Of a stretch of 64,000 nt of DNA, positions 32,505 to 41,119 are shown one piece after another. This DNA comes from Actinomadura rupiterrae (lineage in GTDB: Bacteria; Actinomycetota; Actinomycetes; Streptosporangiales; Streptosporangiaceae): contig NZ_JAMZEA010000005.1 of assembly GCF_024172125.1 (NCBI RefSeq), positions 124,001 through 188,000 on the forward strand, given 5' to 3'. Within the stretch, counting starts at the first letter, position 1. Each line of letters begins with the position of its first letter. Below the pieces are notes generated by a model that did not search any database, was not told the origin of the DNA, and saw nothing but the letters and a program-made list of their open reading frames with translations. Made by a program: the position numbers and the translations under genes.

Positions 32505-33656
32505 ATGCCCGCTGAACGGATGCTTCCCACCCCCGAGTCCGAGGACCTGATCGCGCTCACCCGCGAGCTGGCGGCCAAGGAGCTGGCGCCGCGCGCCGCG
32601 CCCGCCGAGGAGGCCGGCGCGTTCCCCCGCGAGGTGTTCCGGCTGCTCGGCCGCTCGGGCCTGCTCGGCCTGCCGTACCCGGAGGCGGACGGCGGCGGCG
32701 GGCAGCCGTACGAGGTGTACCTGCAGGTCCTGGAGGAGATCGCGGCGGTCTGGGCGTCCGTCGCGGTCGGCGTCAGCGTGCACACGCTGTCCTGCTTCCC
32801 GCTCTGGGCATACGGGACCGACGACCAGAAGAAGCGCCTTCCGGACCTGCTCGGCGGCGAGCTGCTCGGCGGCTACGCCCTCTCCGAGGCGCACGCGGGG
32901 TCCGACGCGGGCGCGCTGTCGACACGGGCCGTCCCGGACGGCGACGGCTACCGCGTCACCGGCACCAAGACCTGGATCACGCACGGCGGCGAGGCCGACT
33001 TCTACGCCCTTTTCGCCCGGACGTCCGACACGGGCGGCCGCGGCATCTCCTGCTTCCTCGTGGACGGCGACCAGCAGGGCCTGAGTTTCGGCCCGCCCGA
33101 ACGCAAGATGGGCCTGACCGGCTCGACCACGGCCGAACTCCGCTTCGACGACGCCTACGTGCCGTCCAGCCGGCGGCTGGGCGAGGAGGGCGAGGGCTTC
33201 CCGATCGCCCTCTCCGCCCTCGACTCCGGACGCCTCGGCATCGCCGCCTGCGCCGTCGGGCTCGCCCAGGGCGCGCTGGACCACGCCGTCGACTACGCCG
33301 CCCGCCGCGAGCAGTTCGGCCGTCCGATCATCGCGAACCAGGGGCTCTCCTTCCTGCTGGCCGACATGGCCGCCGCCGTCGAGTCCGCCCGCGCCACCTA
33401 CCTGGAGGCCGCCCGCCGCAAGGACCGCGGCCTCCCCTTCGCCCGGCAGGCGTCCATCGCCAAGCTCGTCGCGACGGACGCCGCCATGAAGGTCACCATC
33501 GACGCCGTCCAGGTCCTCGGCGGCTACGGCTACACGCGCGACTTCCCCGTCGAGCGCTACATGCGCGAGGCCAAGGTCATGCAGATCTTCGAGGGCACCA
33601 ACCAGATCCAGCGCATGGTCATCGGCCGCCACCTCGCCTCGTCCGTCCGCCTCTGA
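32505..33656 (+). CDS. Acyl-CoA dehydrogenase
   Basis: A 383-residue FAD enzyme introducing the alpha-beta double bond in acyl-CoA. FAD and substrate segments YALSEAHAGSDA and TKTWITHGG are present, together with the REQFGRPI helix. The catalytic base is E363 in IFEGTNQIQR, so it is a complete short/medium-chain type enzyme. No clear ribosome site precedes the ATG at 32505. It lies 28 bp after the winged-helix gene on the same strand. Confidence 0.94.
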   Translation: MPAERMLPTPESEDLIALTRELAAKELAPRAAPAEEAGAFPREVFRLLGRSGLLGLPYPEADGGGGQPYEVYLQVLEEIAAVWASVAVGVSVHTLSCFPLWAYGTDDQKKRLPDLLGGELLGGYALSEAHAGSDAGALSTRAVPDGDGYRVTGTKTWITHGGEADFYALFARTSDTGGRGISCFLVDGDQQGLSFGPPERKMGLTGSTTAELRFDDAYVPSSRRLGEEGEGFPIALSALDSGRLGIAACAVGLAQGALDHAVDYAARREQFGRPIIANQGLSFLLADMAAAVESARATYLEAARRKDRGLPFARQASIAKLVATDAAMKVTIDAVQVLGGYGYTRDFPVERYMREAKVMQIFEGTNQIQRMVIGRHLASSVRL

Positions 33657-33694
33657 CCCGCCTTGGACGTGCTGGTCGGGGCACATCGCGGGGC

Positions 33695-34441
33695 TCAGGG
33701 CCGGGTGGGAACCTCGGGCTGGATCATCTTCGGGGGCCCGTCCGGTCCGTCAGGTTTTCCGTAGCGGTAGAGGAGGCTTTCGGCGGGGCGGTTCGTCCAG
33801 CCCGCGTACCGGACGATCTCGTACCGCCAGCGGACGCCGGGACGCAGGTCGGCCGTGCGCGGTCCCGGCTTGACGACGACCTCCTGGCCGGCGACGAGCC
33901 GGCCCGTCCTCGGGTCGATCAGCAGCTCCGAATCGACCGTCCCGTACTCGGGGGTCGTGGTGCGCAGGGCCACGCCCTGCCGCACTACGCCGGTCGCGTC
34001 CTGCGTGGTCACGGTCCGGACGCCGCGCAGGCTCGCCAGCAGCCGGTAGGTCGCGATGCGGAGGTCGTCGCGGACCGGCGTGTCCACGAGCAGGAACGAC
34101 GCGCTCCGGTAGAGGTACTCGTCCGGGTTCGGGACGCGCTCGTGCCCGACGCTCAACGCATAGTTCAGGAGCGCCGCCCGCAGTTTCGCCGGGTCGGTCG
34201 GAAGGCGGCGAGCGGCGGCGTCCCCGAAGTCGAGCACCGGGCCGCCGCTGCGCTCCGGACCGATGGACCGGTCCGGTTCCCCGGCGTTCAGCTTGATCCT
34301 GTCCGGGCTGCCGTCCGCCTTCCAGGCCGCGGCGTCCGCCGGCCCGACCGGACGCATGGCGACGTCCTCGCCCGTCCAGCTCAGGTTCCTGGCCTTCGCC
34401 GGCGGACGCTCGTCCGGCTCCGGGAGCGGCGGCACCGGCAA
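33695..34441 (-). CDS. CU044_5270-like domain protein lacking a membrane anchor
   Basis: This 248-residue protein resembles the exported C-terminal half of CU044_5270 family proteins, which in actinomycetes usually follow an ECF sigma gene. The recognisable part is LLASLRGVRTVTTQDATGVVRQGVAL, then ELLIDPRTGRLVAGQEVV. The usual N-terminal cytoplasmic segment and membrane helix are absent, and a terminator sits immediately upstream, so the gene looks N-terminally truncated. The apparent start is TTG at 34441 with GGAG 6 nt upstream. It may be a decaying remnant. Confidence 0.55.
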   Translation of the reverse strand: MPVPPLPEPDERPPAKARNLSWTGEDVAMRPVGPADAAAWKADGSPDRIKLNAGEPDRSIGPERSGGPVLDFGDAAARRLPTDPAKLRAALLNYALSVGHERVPNPDEYLYRSASFLLVDTPVRDDLRIATYRLLASLRGVRTVTTQDATGVVRQGVALRTTTPEYGTVDSELLIDPRTGRLVAGQEVVVKPGPRTADLRPGVRWRYEIVRYAGWTNRPAESLLYRYGKPDGPDGPPKMIQPEVPTRP

Positions 34442-34503
34442 CGTGAACTCCGCGCCTCGTTGCCCGGAGCCGTCCCGTCCCTTCTCGAGGAGGCTTGGCG
34501 AGG

Positions 34504-34536
34504 ATGGTGGGCCGGGCCGCGGGCCCGGCCCACCAT
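34504..34536 (-). terminator. Hairpin terminator
   Basis: A perfect 15-bp stem (TGGTGGGCCGGGCC plus one A-T pair) has a GCG loop, 14 nt downstream of the stop of the 84-codon gene. It should end the sigma/propeller/84-residue transcription unit. Confidence 0.8.
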
Positions 34537-34550
34537 TGTGTCGCGCCGGA

Positions 34551-34805
34551 TCAGCCCTTCTCGCAGGCCGCCTTCGCGGCGCGGTCGATGATCCCGGCGA
34601 TGACCTGGGCGGTCTCGGGCGGCTGGCGGGCCAGCCACTTCAGGACGGCCTTGTCGTACTCGCCCAGCTCCACGTCGTGCTGGGCGCAGACCGAGACGAG
34701 CAGGTCGTGCGTGCGGGCTTGCATGACACCCCGCTTGCCGTGCGCGGCGTAGATGTCCCGCACCTCGATGTAGGCGTCGTTCTCGGTCGCGTAAGGTCCG
34801 CTCAT
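34551..34805 (-). CDS. Small hypothetical protein (84 aa)
   Basis: A small soluble, mostly helical protein with balanced acidic and basic residues, a single Trp (KWLARQPPE) and two Cys. Ribosome site GAGGAGAGG just before the ATG and a strong terminator just after its stop support a real gene. It lies 63 bp downstream of the propeller gene and may belong to the same unit. Family not recognised. Confidence 0.75.
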   Translation of the reverse strand: MSGPYATENDAYIEVRDIYAAHGKRGVMQARTHDLLVSVCAQHDVELGEYDKAVLKWLARQPPETAQVIAGIIDRAAKAACEKG

Positions 34806-34868
34806 CCTGGCCTCTCCTCAGCCCCGTTTACCTGTTGTTCCCCGCACCCGTGTTTTCGGTTCCCGGCG

Positions 34869-36104
34869 TCAGCGGACTTTCGCGATCTTCGCCGTCCCGC
34901 CGTCCTGCCACAGCAGCCAGTCCCCGGCCGCGTAAACCCGGCCCGGCCAGGTGATGCGCTTGCCGCTGCGCATGTTGTAGATGAACGAACCGACGCGTCC
35001 GCGCGCGTTGGTCACCGTGTAGGCGATGACGTGGTCGCCCACGGTCAGCTGCCCGGTCCCGCTCATCTTCGGAATCGGACGGATCGTCTTGGGCGTCCAG
35101 GGCTCCCGGGCCGTACGATCCACGATGTTGAGGGAATCGCCGTCCACCCAGGCGAAGGTCCGCTTGGTGGCTCCGGCGACCCACGTGCGGCCGACGTCGG
35201 ACGCCTTGGCCGGAAGGAACCGGCGGTCAAGCACGTGGCGGGTGCCGCTCCCCGGCGGGAGTGCGTTCACATCGACCTGGTTCAGCGTGGTGAGGTTCGT
35301 CGAATCCAGGTAGAAAAGCGTGGGATCGGCCAGGGCGACCGGGATCGCATGCGCCTTGTCGAACCAGGTGGCCCCGCCTTCTCCCGTCTGCTGGCCGAAC
35401 GACGCACGGTCGCAAGAGATGAGGAGTCGCGTCGCCCCGCCGTTGGGCTCCGCGTAGACGAGATGGTCTCCATCGAGCCAGACCGGCCGTGTGGGGTCGA
35501 TCCCGTCCACGCCGCCCGCCATTCCGGTCGTAGCGGGCGGGGTGACCGAGCACGTCAGGCTGGCGCTCGCGCCTAGGCCCCGCTGAAGGAACACACGCGC
35601 ACGGGGGGTGATGCCGAAGCCGGTCGTGGCCAACGTCGTCGCCGAAATCCGGGAAGTCGCCGCCACGGCCGAGAAAAGCTTTTGGGGCACGCCGGCTTCC
35701 TTGGCGATGCTCCGGGGTCCGAGTGCCCACAGCTGCTGGCCGATGCGCCCGAGGAACGAGCCGTCCGGGGAGAGCGCGACCGGCGTGAGACGGCCGCTCG
35801 CCGACGTGGGGATCTCGAACGGCGCCGGGGCTCCGGTGAAGTCCGCGGGGTCGCCCGACTTCTTGACGAGGGCGTCGGCAGCCCGGTTAGTGGCCACATG
35901 GGAATCCGGGAGGCCGCCGCTCACGGCCATCGGGACGGTGACGGCGATGACCGCGGCGGCCGCGGCGCAGGCCATGGCGGCGCGGCGGCGGCGCGTGGCG
36001 CGGTGGACGCGGTAGCGGTTCTCGGCGGCGGGGTTCGGGCCGGGCCGGACGGTCGCGGCCCGCGCGTCGAACGCCTCCTTCAGGCGGCCTTCGATGTCGA
36101 TCAT
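34869..36104 (-). CDS. Membrane-anchored propeller-like protein paired with ECF sigma
   Basis: This 411-residue protein has a short cytoplasmic N-terminus (MIDIEGRLKEAFDAR), basic residues, one helix at about 44-62, and a large exported domain of repeated beta segments (PVWLDGDHLVYAEP, RTFAWVDGDSLNIVD, GDWLLWQDGGTAKIAKV) suggesting a beta-propeller. The ATG overlaps the sigma stop (ATGA), the usual layout of a sigma factor and its membrane partner. It could be an anti-sigma or sensor. A second pair of the same design lies at 60.5-62.0 kb. Confidence 0.8.
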   Translation of the reverse strand: MIDIEGRLKEAFDARAATVRPGPNPAAENRYRVHRATRRRRAAMACAAAAAVIAVTVPMAVSGGLPDSHVATNRAADALVKKSGDPADFTGAPAPFEIPTSASGRLTPVALSPDGSFLGRIGQQLWALGPRSIAKEAGVPQKLFSAVAATSRISATTLATTGFGITPRARVFLQRGLGASASLTCSVTPPATTGMAGGVDGIDPTRPVWLDGDHLVYAEPNGGATRLLISCDRASFGQQTGEGGATWFDKAHAIPVALADPTLFYLDSTNLTTLNQVDVNALPPGSGTRHVLDRRFLPAKASDVGRTWVAGATKRTFAWVDGDSLNIVDRTAREPWTPKTIRPIPKMSGTGQLTVGDHVIAYTVTNARGRVGSFIYNMRSGKRITWPGRVYAAGDWLLWQDGGTAKIAKVR

Positions 36105-36631
36105 GGCGAGTCCTTGAGTTGCTTGCCGAGGGCGGCGATGGCGCGCGACGCGTGGGCCTTGACGGTGCCGACGGCGATGCCGAGCGCGTCGGCGGTCTCG
36201 CGTTCGGTGAGTTCGAGCCAGTACCGCAGGACGAGCACCTCCCGCTGGCGGTGCGGGAGGGCGTCCACGGCGCGGAGCAGCTCCGCGACGTCCTCGTGGT
36301 CGACGGCGGCGGTCTCGGGGGTGCCGGACACGGTGGGCGCGTCGGCGAGCTGGGCGTGCCGGCGGCGTGCCATGCGCAGGTGCCGGAGCCTGCTGCGGGA
36401 CGCGTTGCACACACTCGAACGCAGGTAGGCGAGGGCCGCGTTGGGGTCGCGGAGGAGGCGGCGTCTCCGGTGGAGGCGGACGAACGCGTCCTGCGCGACG
36501 TCCTCCGGATCGTCCGCCCCGAGGAGTTGCGCGAGCCGCACCATGCCCCAGAAGTGCGCCTCGAACAGCTCGTCGTAGGGCACCTCGGGGACGGGCAAGG
36601 CGACGCCCTCCGCTGTCAGGTGTTGGATCAC
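36101..36631 (-). CDS. SigE-type ECF sigma factor
   Basis: This 176-residue ECF sigma factor has region 2 at about 20-90 (DDPEDVAQDAFVRLHRR) and region 4 at about 120-175 (LPHRQREVLVLRYWLELTERETADALGIAVGTVKAHASRAIAAL). It should direct RNA polymerase to a small regulon including itself. The start codon is GTG at 36631 without an obvious ribosome site; a GTG at 36601 is an alternative. It is divergent from an acyl-CoA dehydrogenase gene across 70 bp, so that gene may be in its regulon. Confidence 0.92.
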   Translation of the reverse strand: MIQHLTAEGVALPVPEVPYDELFEAHFWGMVRLAQLLGADDPEDVAQDAFVRLHRRRRLLRDPNAALAYLRSSVCNASRSRLRHLRMARRRHAQLADAPTVSGTPETAAVDHEDVAELLRAVDALPHRQREVLVLRYWLELTERETADALGIAVGTVKAHASRAIAALGKQLKDSP

Positions 36632-36701
36632 GCACCAGAGACGAACCTGGGGCCCGGGGGTTTACCGTAAGTCCATACTTTCTTGGGGAGGGGTGCGGCC
36701 G

Positions 36702-37811
36702 ATGGCGTTGCCCGAGCTGGAGCCGGGGGTGCTGCCGCCCGGGGCCGAGCGGCTGCGCGGGGAGGTGCGGGACTTCCTCGCGACAACGGATTTCGAGCCG
36801 CGCTGCGACTCGTGGCTGACCGGCACGGACCCTGAGTTCAGCCGGGCGCTCGGCGCGCGCGGCTGGCTCGGGATGACGCTGCCGGAGGAGTACGGCGGGC
36901 ACGGGCGGTCGCCGCTGGAGCGCTTCGTGGTGATCGAGGAGCTGCTCGCGATCGGCGCGCCGGTCGGGGCGCACTGGATCGCGGACCGGCAGATGGGGCC
37001 GTCCGTCCTCGCGAACGGGACGGAGGAGCAGAAGCGGCGGTTCCTGCCCGCGATCGCGCGCGGCGAGTGCTTCTTCGCGATCGGGATGAGCGAGCCCGAC
37101 TCCGGCTCCGACCTCGCGTCGGTCCGGACGCGGGCGGAGCGCGGTGCGGACGGCCGCTGGCGGCTCACCGGCACCAAGGTCTGGACGAGCGGAGCGCATA
37201 TCGCGCACGCGATGGTCGTCCTCGCACGGAGCACGCCGGGCGCGACGCGGCACGAGGGGCTGAGCCAGTTCATCGTGGAGCTGCCCGCGGACGGGGTGAC
37301 GATCCGCCCGATTCCCGGCTTGTCCGGCGAGCACCACTTCAACGAGGTCGTGTTCGACGGCGCGCCTGCCGAGCTGCTGGGCGCCGAGGGCGACGGCTGG
37401 CGGCAGGTCACGGCGGAACTGGCTTACGAGCGGTCCGGGCCGGAGCGGTTCCTGAGCACGTTCGCGCTGGTCAGACTCCTGTGCTCGCTGTCACCGGGCG
37501 TCGCGTCCGGACGCCTGCTCGGCCGCCTGTGGGCGCTGCGCCAGGCGTCCCTGGCCGTGGCGGGCGCGCTCGCCGAGGGCCGCACCCCCGACCTGGAGGC
37601 CGCGATGGTGAAGGACCTCGGAACCCGCTTCGAACGCGAGGTCATCGACGTCGCACGCGACCAGCTCGCCGTCGAGCCCGACCCCACCTCCCCCGACCAG
37701 GCCGCACGCCTACTGGCCCAAGCCGTCGTCCAGTCCCCCGGCTTCACCCTCCGCGGCGGCACCAACGAAATCCTCCGCACCATAATCGCCCGCGGCCTAG
37801 GAGTGCGCTAA
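36702..37811 (+). CDS. Acyl-CoA dehydrogenase, probable heteromeric type (alpha)
   Basis: A 369-residue FadE-like protein. FAD/substrate segments FAIGMSEPDSGSDL and TKVWTSGA are present, but the position of the catalytic Glu reads LRGGTNEILRT, that is Gly. This matches the heterotetrameric dehydrogenases of steroid side-chain degradation (ChsE4-ChsE5 type), where the base sits elsewhere. GGGGAGGGG lies upstream of the ATG at 36702. A shorter dehydrogenase homologue lies downstream at 38496 and could be the partner, although a repeat-coding frame intervenes. Confidence 0.9.
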   Translation: MALPELEPGVLPPGAERLRGEVRDFLATTDFEPRCDSWLTGTDPEFSRALGARGWLGMTLPEEYGGHGRSPLERFVVIEELLAIGAPVGAHWIADRQMGPSVLANGTEEQKRRFLPAIARGECFFAIGMSEPDSGSDLASVRTRAERGADGRWRLTGTKVWTSGAHIAHAMVVLARSTPGATRHEGLSQFIVELPADGVTIRPIPGLSGEHHFNEVVFDGAPAELLGAEGDGWRQVTAELAYERSGPERFLSTFALVRLLCSLSPGVASGRLLGRLWALRQASLAVAGALAEGRTPDLEAAMVKDLGTRFEREVIDVARDQLAVEPDPTSPDQAARLLAQAVVQSPGFTLRGGTNEILRTIIARGLGVR

Positions 37812-37813
37812 CC

Positions 37814-38509
37814 ATGCCCCAACCCGTGGACCCCCCGACCACAAACCAACCCCGGACCACGCTGACCACGAACCCGTCTGATGGTGCGCTGACCGCGAAC
37901 CTGCCTGGGGGCGGCTCGACCGCGAACCGGCCTCGGAACGCGCCGACCGCGAACCGGTCCCAGGACGCGCTGGCCGCGCAACTGTCCGAGGGTGCGCTGA
38001 CCGTGCAACGGTCTGATGGTGCGCTGACCGTGAAGCAGCCCAGGGGCGCACTGACCACGCAACGGTCTGAGGCTCCGCCGACCGCGAACCGGCCCAAGGA
38101 CGCACCGACCACAAAGCTGTCCCGGAGCGCGCTGACTGCGGAGCGGCCTGGGGACGCGCTGACCGCGAACCGGCCTCGGAGCGCGGCGACCGCGAAGCGG
38201 TCTGAGGGCGCGCTGAGCATGAACCGGCCTGGGGACGCACTGACCGCGAGGCAACCTCAGAGCGCGCTGACCGCGAACCAGCCTCAGAGCGCGGCGACCG
38301 AGAAGCAGTTTGGGGGCGTGCTGACTGTGAAACGGCCTCAGAGCTCAGCAACCTTGGGCCGGCGTCGGGGTGCGGCGTCCGTGAGGCGGGCTCGGGGTGC
38401 GCTGGCCGCGCAGCGGTCTGCGAGTGCGGTGAGGGTGGGCGCGGCGGAGGGGTTTGAGGGCACCGGGCTGGGTGTTGGAGTGAGGGGGTGCTGGCGTGGA
38501 GTTGCTTGA
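37814..38509 (+). CDS. Possible 231-aa protein made of 9-residue repeats
   Basis: An open frame starts at an ATG 2 bp after the dehydrogenase stop, with AGGAG 10 nt upstream, and ends 14 bp inside the next dehydrogenase gene. Almost the whole product consists of about 21 degenerate 9-residue units of the form A-L-T-A-N-R-P-x-S. It has no Cys until the end, few hydrophobic residues, and is predicted to be disordered. The frame is open because the unit is 27 bp, so openness alone proves little. Ribosome site and tight junctions favour translation; the private repeat resembles the non-coding arrays of this genome. Expression is unproven. Confidence 0.4.
   Translation: MPQPVDPPTTNQPRTTLTTNPSDGALTANLPGGGSTANRPRNAPTANRSQDALAAQLSEGALTVQRSDGALTVKQPRGALTTQRSEAPPTANRPKDAPTTKLSRSALTAERPGDALTANRPRSAATAKRSEGALSMNRPGDALTARQPQSALTANQPQSAATEKQFGGVLTVKRPQSSATLGRRRGAASVRRARGALAAQRSASAVRVGAAEGFEGTGLGVGVRGCWRGVA
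37866..38430. repeat. 27-bp degenerate tandem array, about 20 copies
   Basis: Successive 27-bp units follow the consensus GCGCTGACCGCGAACCGGCC plus seven bases and encode A-L-T-A-N-R-P-[RQ]-S variants. Copies differ from each other at many positions but the period is exact. The array occupies the entire space between the two dehydrogenase genes. Confidence 0.9.
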
Positions 38510-39419
38510 AGAGACCGCGCATGCGGTCTTTGCGGAGGACGATCCGTGGGCTGCGTTGTTGGAGACGGGGCTGACTGGCGTCGGCGTGCCGGAGGATGCG
38601 GGTGGTAGCGGCGGGGACCTTGCGGACGTGGGCGTCCTCCTGCGCGTGCAGGGGTATCACGGTGCGGCCGTGCCGCTTGCGGAAACGATCCTGGCCGGGC
38701 GGCTGCTCGCGGCGACGGTGCATACGGTGCCGCCGGGTGCGTTGACGGTCGTGCCCGGACGGTTCGCGCGGCGCATCCCGTGGGCTAGTGAGGCGTATCG
38801 CCTGGTCGTGCTGCATCGCGGGCGGGCGGCGATCGTCGATCCGCAGGACGTGCAGATCCTGCCGGGGACGAACGTGGCGGGCGAGCCGCGCGACGACGTG
38901 ACGGTCGCGAGTGACCAGGCGGCCGTGGAGTGTCCGGTTTCGGCCGAGCAGGTGATGCTGCGCGGGGCGCTGTTCCGGGCCGTCCAGATGTCGGGGGCGA
39001 TGCGGCGGGTTCTGGATCGATCGGTGCAATACGCGGGTGAGCGCGAGCAGTTCGGACGTCCGATCGGGCGGTTCCAGGCCGTCCAGCAGCAGCTCGCGGA
39101 GCTGGCCGCGGAGGTGACGGTCGCGGACGTGGCGGTGAAGGCGGCGCTGCGCGTCCCGGACGACGAGTTCGCGGTCGGGGCGGCGAAGCTGAACGCCTCC
39201 CGCGCGGCGGGCGCCGTCGCGGACCTCGCGCACCAGGTACACGGCGCCATCGGCGTGACCTCGGAACATCCGCTCGGCGCGCTGACCAAGCGGCTCTGGG
39301 CGTGGCGGGAGGAGTTCGGAGGCGAGGTGTACTGGGCCCGGCGGCTCGGTGAACTCGGCCGGATGCCGTGGAACGCCGTCAGCCGAACCGAGGGCGAACC
39401 GGCTACCGTTACCTGGTAG
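38496..39419 (+). CDS. Acyl-CoA dehydrogenase, probable heteromeric type (beta)
   Basis: This 307-residue shorter dehydrogenase homologue has a reduced N-terminal part (residues 1-60, GVGVPEDAGGSGGD) and the C-terminal helical domain with REQFGRPIGRFQAVQQQLAEL and HQVHGAIGVTSEHPL. It lacks the FEGT-type Glu. Such short subunits pair with a longer FadE to build an alpha2beta2 enzyme. The GTG start at 38496 has GGGGG upstream. It is followed after 26 bp by the CocE/NonD-type hydrolase gene, probably in one operon. Confidence 0.88.
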   Translation: MELLEETAHAVFAEDDPWAALLETGLTGVGVPEDAGGSGGDLADVGVLLRVQGYHGAAVPLAETILAGRLLAATVHTVPPGALTVVPGRFARRIPWASEAYRLVVLHRGRAAIVDPQDVQILPGTNVAGEPRDDVTVASDQAAVECPVSAEQVMLRGALFRAVQMSGAMRRVLDRSVQYAGEREQFGRPIGRFQAVQQQLAELAAEVTVADVAVKAALRVPDDEFAVGAAKLNASRAAGAVADLAHQVHGAIGVTSEHPLGALTKRLWAWREEFGGEVYWARRLGELGRMPWNAVSRTEGEPATVTW

Positions 39420-39445
39420 TAGCCCCCGGACGGAGACCGAGAAGC

Positions 39446-41119
39446 ATGGCTCTACTCGACCGCCTGCCGACTCCCCCGCTCCCCCGGCTCCGCGTGCCGC
39501 GCTACACCGTGCACCGGCGCATCCCCGTCACCATGCCGGACGGCGTGACGCTGCTCGCCGACCGGTACGTCCCGCGCGGGGTGAAACGTCCGCCGCCAAC
39601 GCTGCTCGTCCGGACCCCGTACGGACGCCGCGGGCCCGCGGCGCTGCTCAACGGCCTTCCGTTCGTGCCGTTCGGGTTCCAGCTGGTCGTGCAGAGCGCG
39701 CGCGGGACGTTCGGTTCGGGCGGCGAGTTCGACCCGCTCGGCAGCGAGCGCGACGACGGCGCCGCGACGCTGCGCTGGCTGCGCGAGCAGCCCTGGTTCG
39801 GCGGCTCGGTCGGTCTTTACGGCGCGTCCTACCTGGGGTATTCGGCCTGGGCGCTCGCGGCGGACGCGGGTCCGGAGCTGAGGGCGATGGCGCTGCAGAT
39901 CACCGCGTCGTCCTTCCGCGAGGCCGCGTACGTGGGCGGATCGTTCGCCCTGGAGTCCACGCTGACCTGGACGGACCTCACGCACCGGCAGAACGGCCGG
40001 CTCGGTGTCCTGACCGCGCCGCTGGTGTCGCGGCGCCGGGCACTGAAGGCGGCCGCGTCGCTGCGTCCGCTCGCCGAACTGGACGTCCTGACCGGCGGCG
40101 CGCCGATGCGCTTCTACCAGGACCTACTCGCCGCGCACGCGGACGGCTCCGACTACTGGCTCACGCGCGACTTCTCCGGGACGGTCGGTGAGGTCGAGGC
40201 GCCGGTCACGCTGCTCGGCGGCTGGTACGACGTGTTCCTGCCGTGGGAGCTGAAGGACTACCTCGCGCTGCGCGCCGCCGGACAACGGCCCTACCTGACG
40301 ATCGGCCCGTGGTGGCACGCGGACGCGCGGCACGGGATCGTCGCGTTCCGCGAGTCGCTCGCCTGGTTCCGCGCGCATCTGATGGGCGATCCGTCCGGTC
40401 TGCGGAAGCATCCCGTCCGGCTCTACGTGACGGGCGCGCGCGAGTGGCGCGACTACCGGGACTGGCCGCCGCCCGGGATGCGCCAAGAACGCTGGCACCT
40501 GCACAAGGGCGGTGGCCTGGGCAAGGACGGCCCGCAGCAGCATGCGCCGAGCGAGTACCGGTACGACCCGGAATGGCCGACTCCTGCACTAGGCGGGCCG
40601 ACGCTGCTGGGCAGTTCGAAGCCGGTGGACAACCGTCCGCTCGAAAAACGATCAGACGTGCTCGTGTTCACTTCACCACCGCTCACCTCCGAACTCGAAC
40701 TGATCGGACCTGTCTCTGCGGACATCTACCTTCGTTCGAACCGTCCGCACACCGATCTGATCGTTCGGCTATGCGATGTGGACGAGGAAGGCGTTTCGCG
40801 CAACGTCTGCGAAGGCGGGCTGCGGCTCACCCCCGTCCACCCCGCGGATGCCGACGGCGTGCACCGCGTCACCGTCGACCTGTGGCCGACCGCACGCCGC
40901 TTCCGCCCCGGCCACCGCATCCGCGTCCACGTGACCAGCGGCGCCTACCCCAAGGTCGCCGCGAACCCCGGCACCGGCGACCCTCTGACGAGCACGTCCA
41001 GCCCGCCCGTCCCCGCCGACCAGGAGATCTTCCACGACCCGGACCACCCGTCCGCCATCCTCCTCCCCACCGTCCACCGCTCCCCCGAGGCGGCCGTCCC
41101 CGACCCCACCCAGGAGTAA
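39446..41119 (+). CDS. CocE/NonD family X-Pro dipeptidyl-peptidase-like hydrolase
   Basis: This 557-residue serine hydrolase of the CocE/NonD type cleaves esters or amides. The alpha/beta-hydrolase core has nucleophile S128 in GLYGASYLGYS, Asp in GGWYDVFLPWE and His in GPWWHADARHG. The C-terminal beta-jellyroll starts near residue 330 and includes LIGPVSADIYLRS and FRPGHRIRVHV. No signal peptide is present, so it is cytoplasmic. GGAG lies 11 nt before the ATG. Its position behind two dehydrogenase genes suggests acyl or ester catabolism; the substrate is unknown. Confidence 0.92.
   Translation: MALLDRLPTPPLPRLRVPRYTVHRRIPVTMPDGVTLLADRYVPRGVKRPPPTLLVRTPYGRRGPAALLNGLPFVPFGFQLVVQSARGTFGSGGEFDPLGSERDDGAATLRWLREQPWFGGSVGLYGASYLGYSAWALAADAGPELRAMALQITASSFREAAYVGGSFALESTLTWTDLTHRQNGRLGVLTAPLVSRRRALKAAASLRPLAELDVLTGGAPMRFYQDLLAAHADGSDYWLTRDFSGTVGEVEAPVTLLGGWYDVFLPWELKDYLALRAAGQRPYLTIGPWWHADARHGIVAFRESLAWFRAHLMGDPSGLRKHPVRLYVTGAREWRDYRDWPPPGMRQERWHLHKGGGLGKDGPQQHAPSEYRYDPEWPTPALGGPTLLGSSKPVDNRPLEKRSDVLVFTSPPLTSELELIGPVSADIYLRSNRPHTDLIVRLCDVDEEGVSRNVCEGGLRLTPVHPADADGVHRVTVDLWPTARRFRPGHRIRVHVTSGAYPKVAANPGTGDPLTSTSSPPVPADQEIFHDPDHPSAILLPTVHRSPEAAVPDPTQE

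Noticed and set aside
37067..38509. Repeat frame as a continuation of an out-of-frame reading of the first dehydrogenase
   Set aside because: The upstream part is a shifted reading of that gene. Only the segment from the ATG at 37814 is a candidate.
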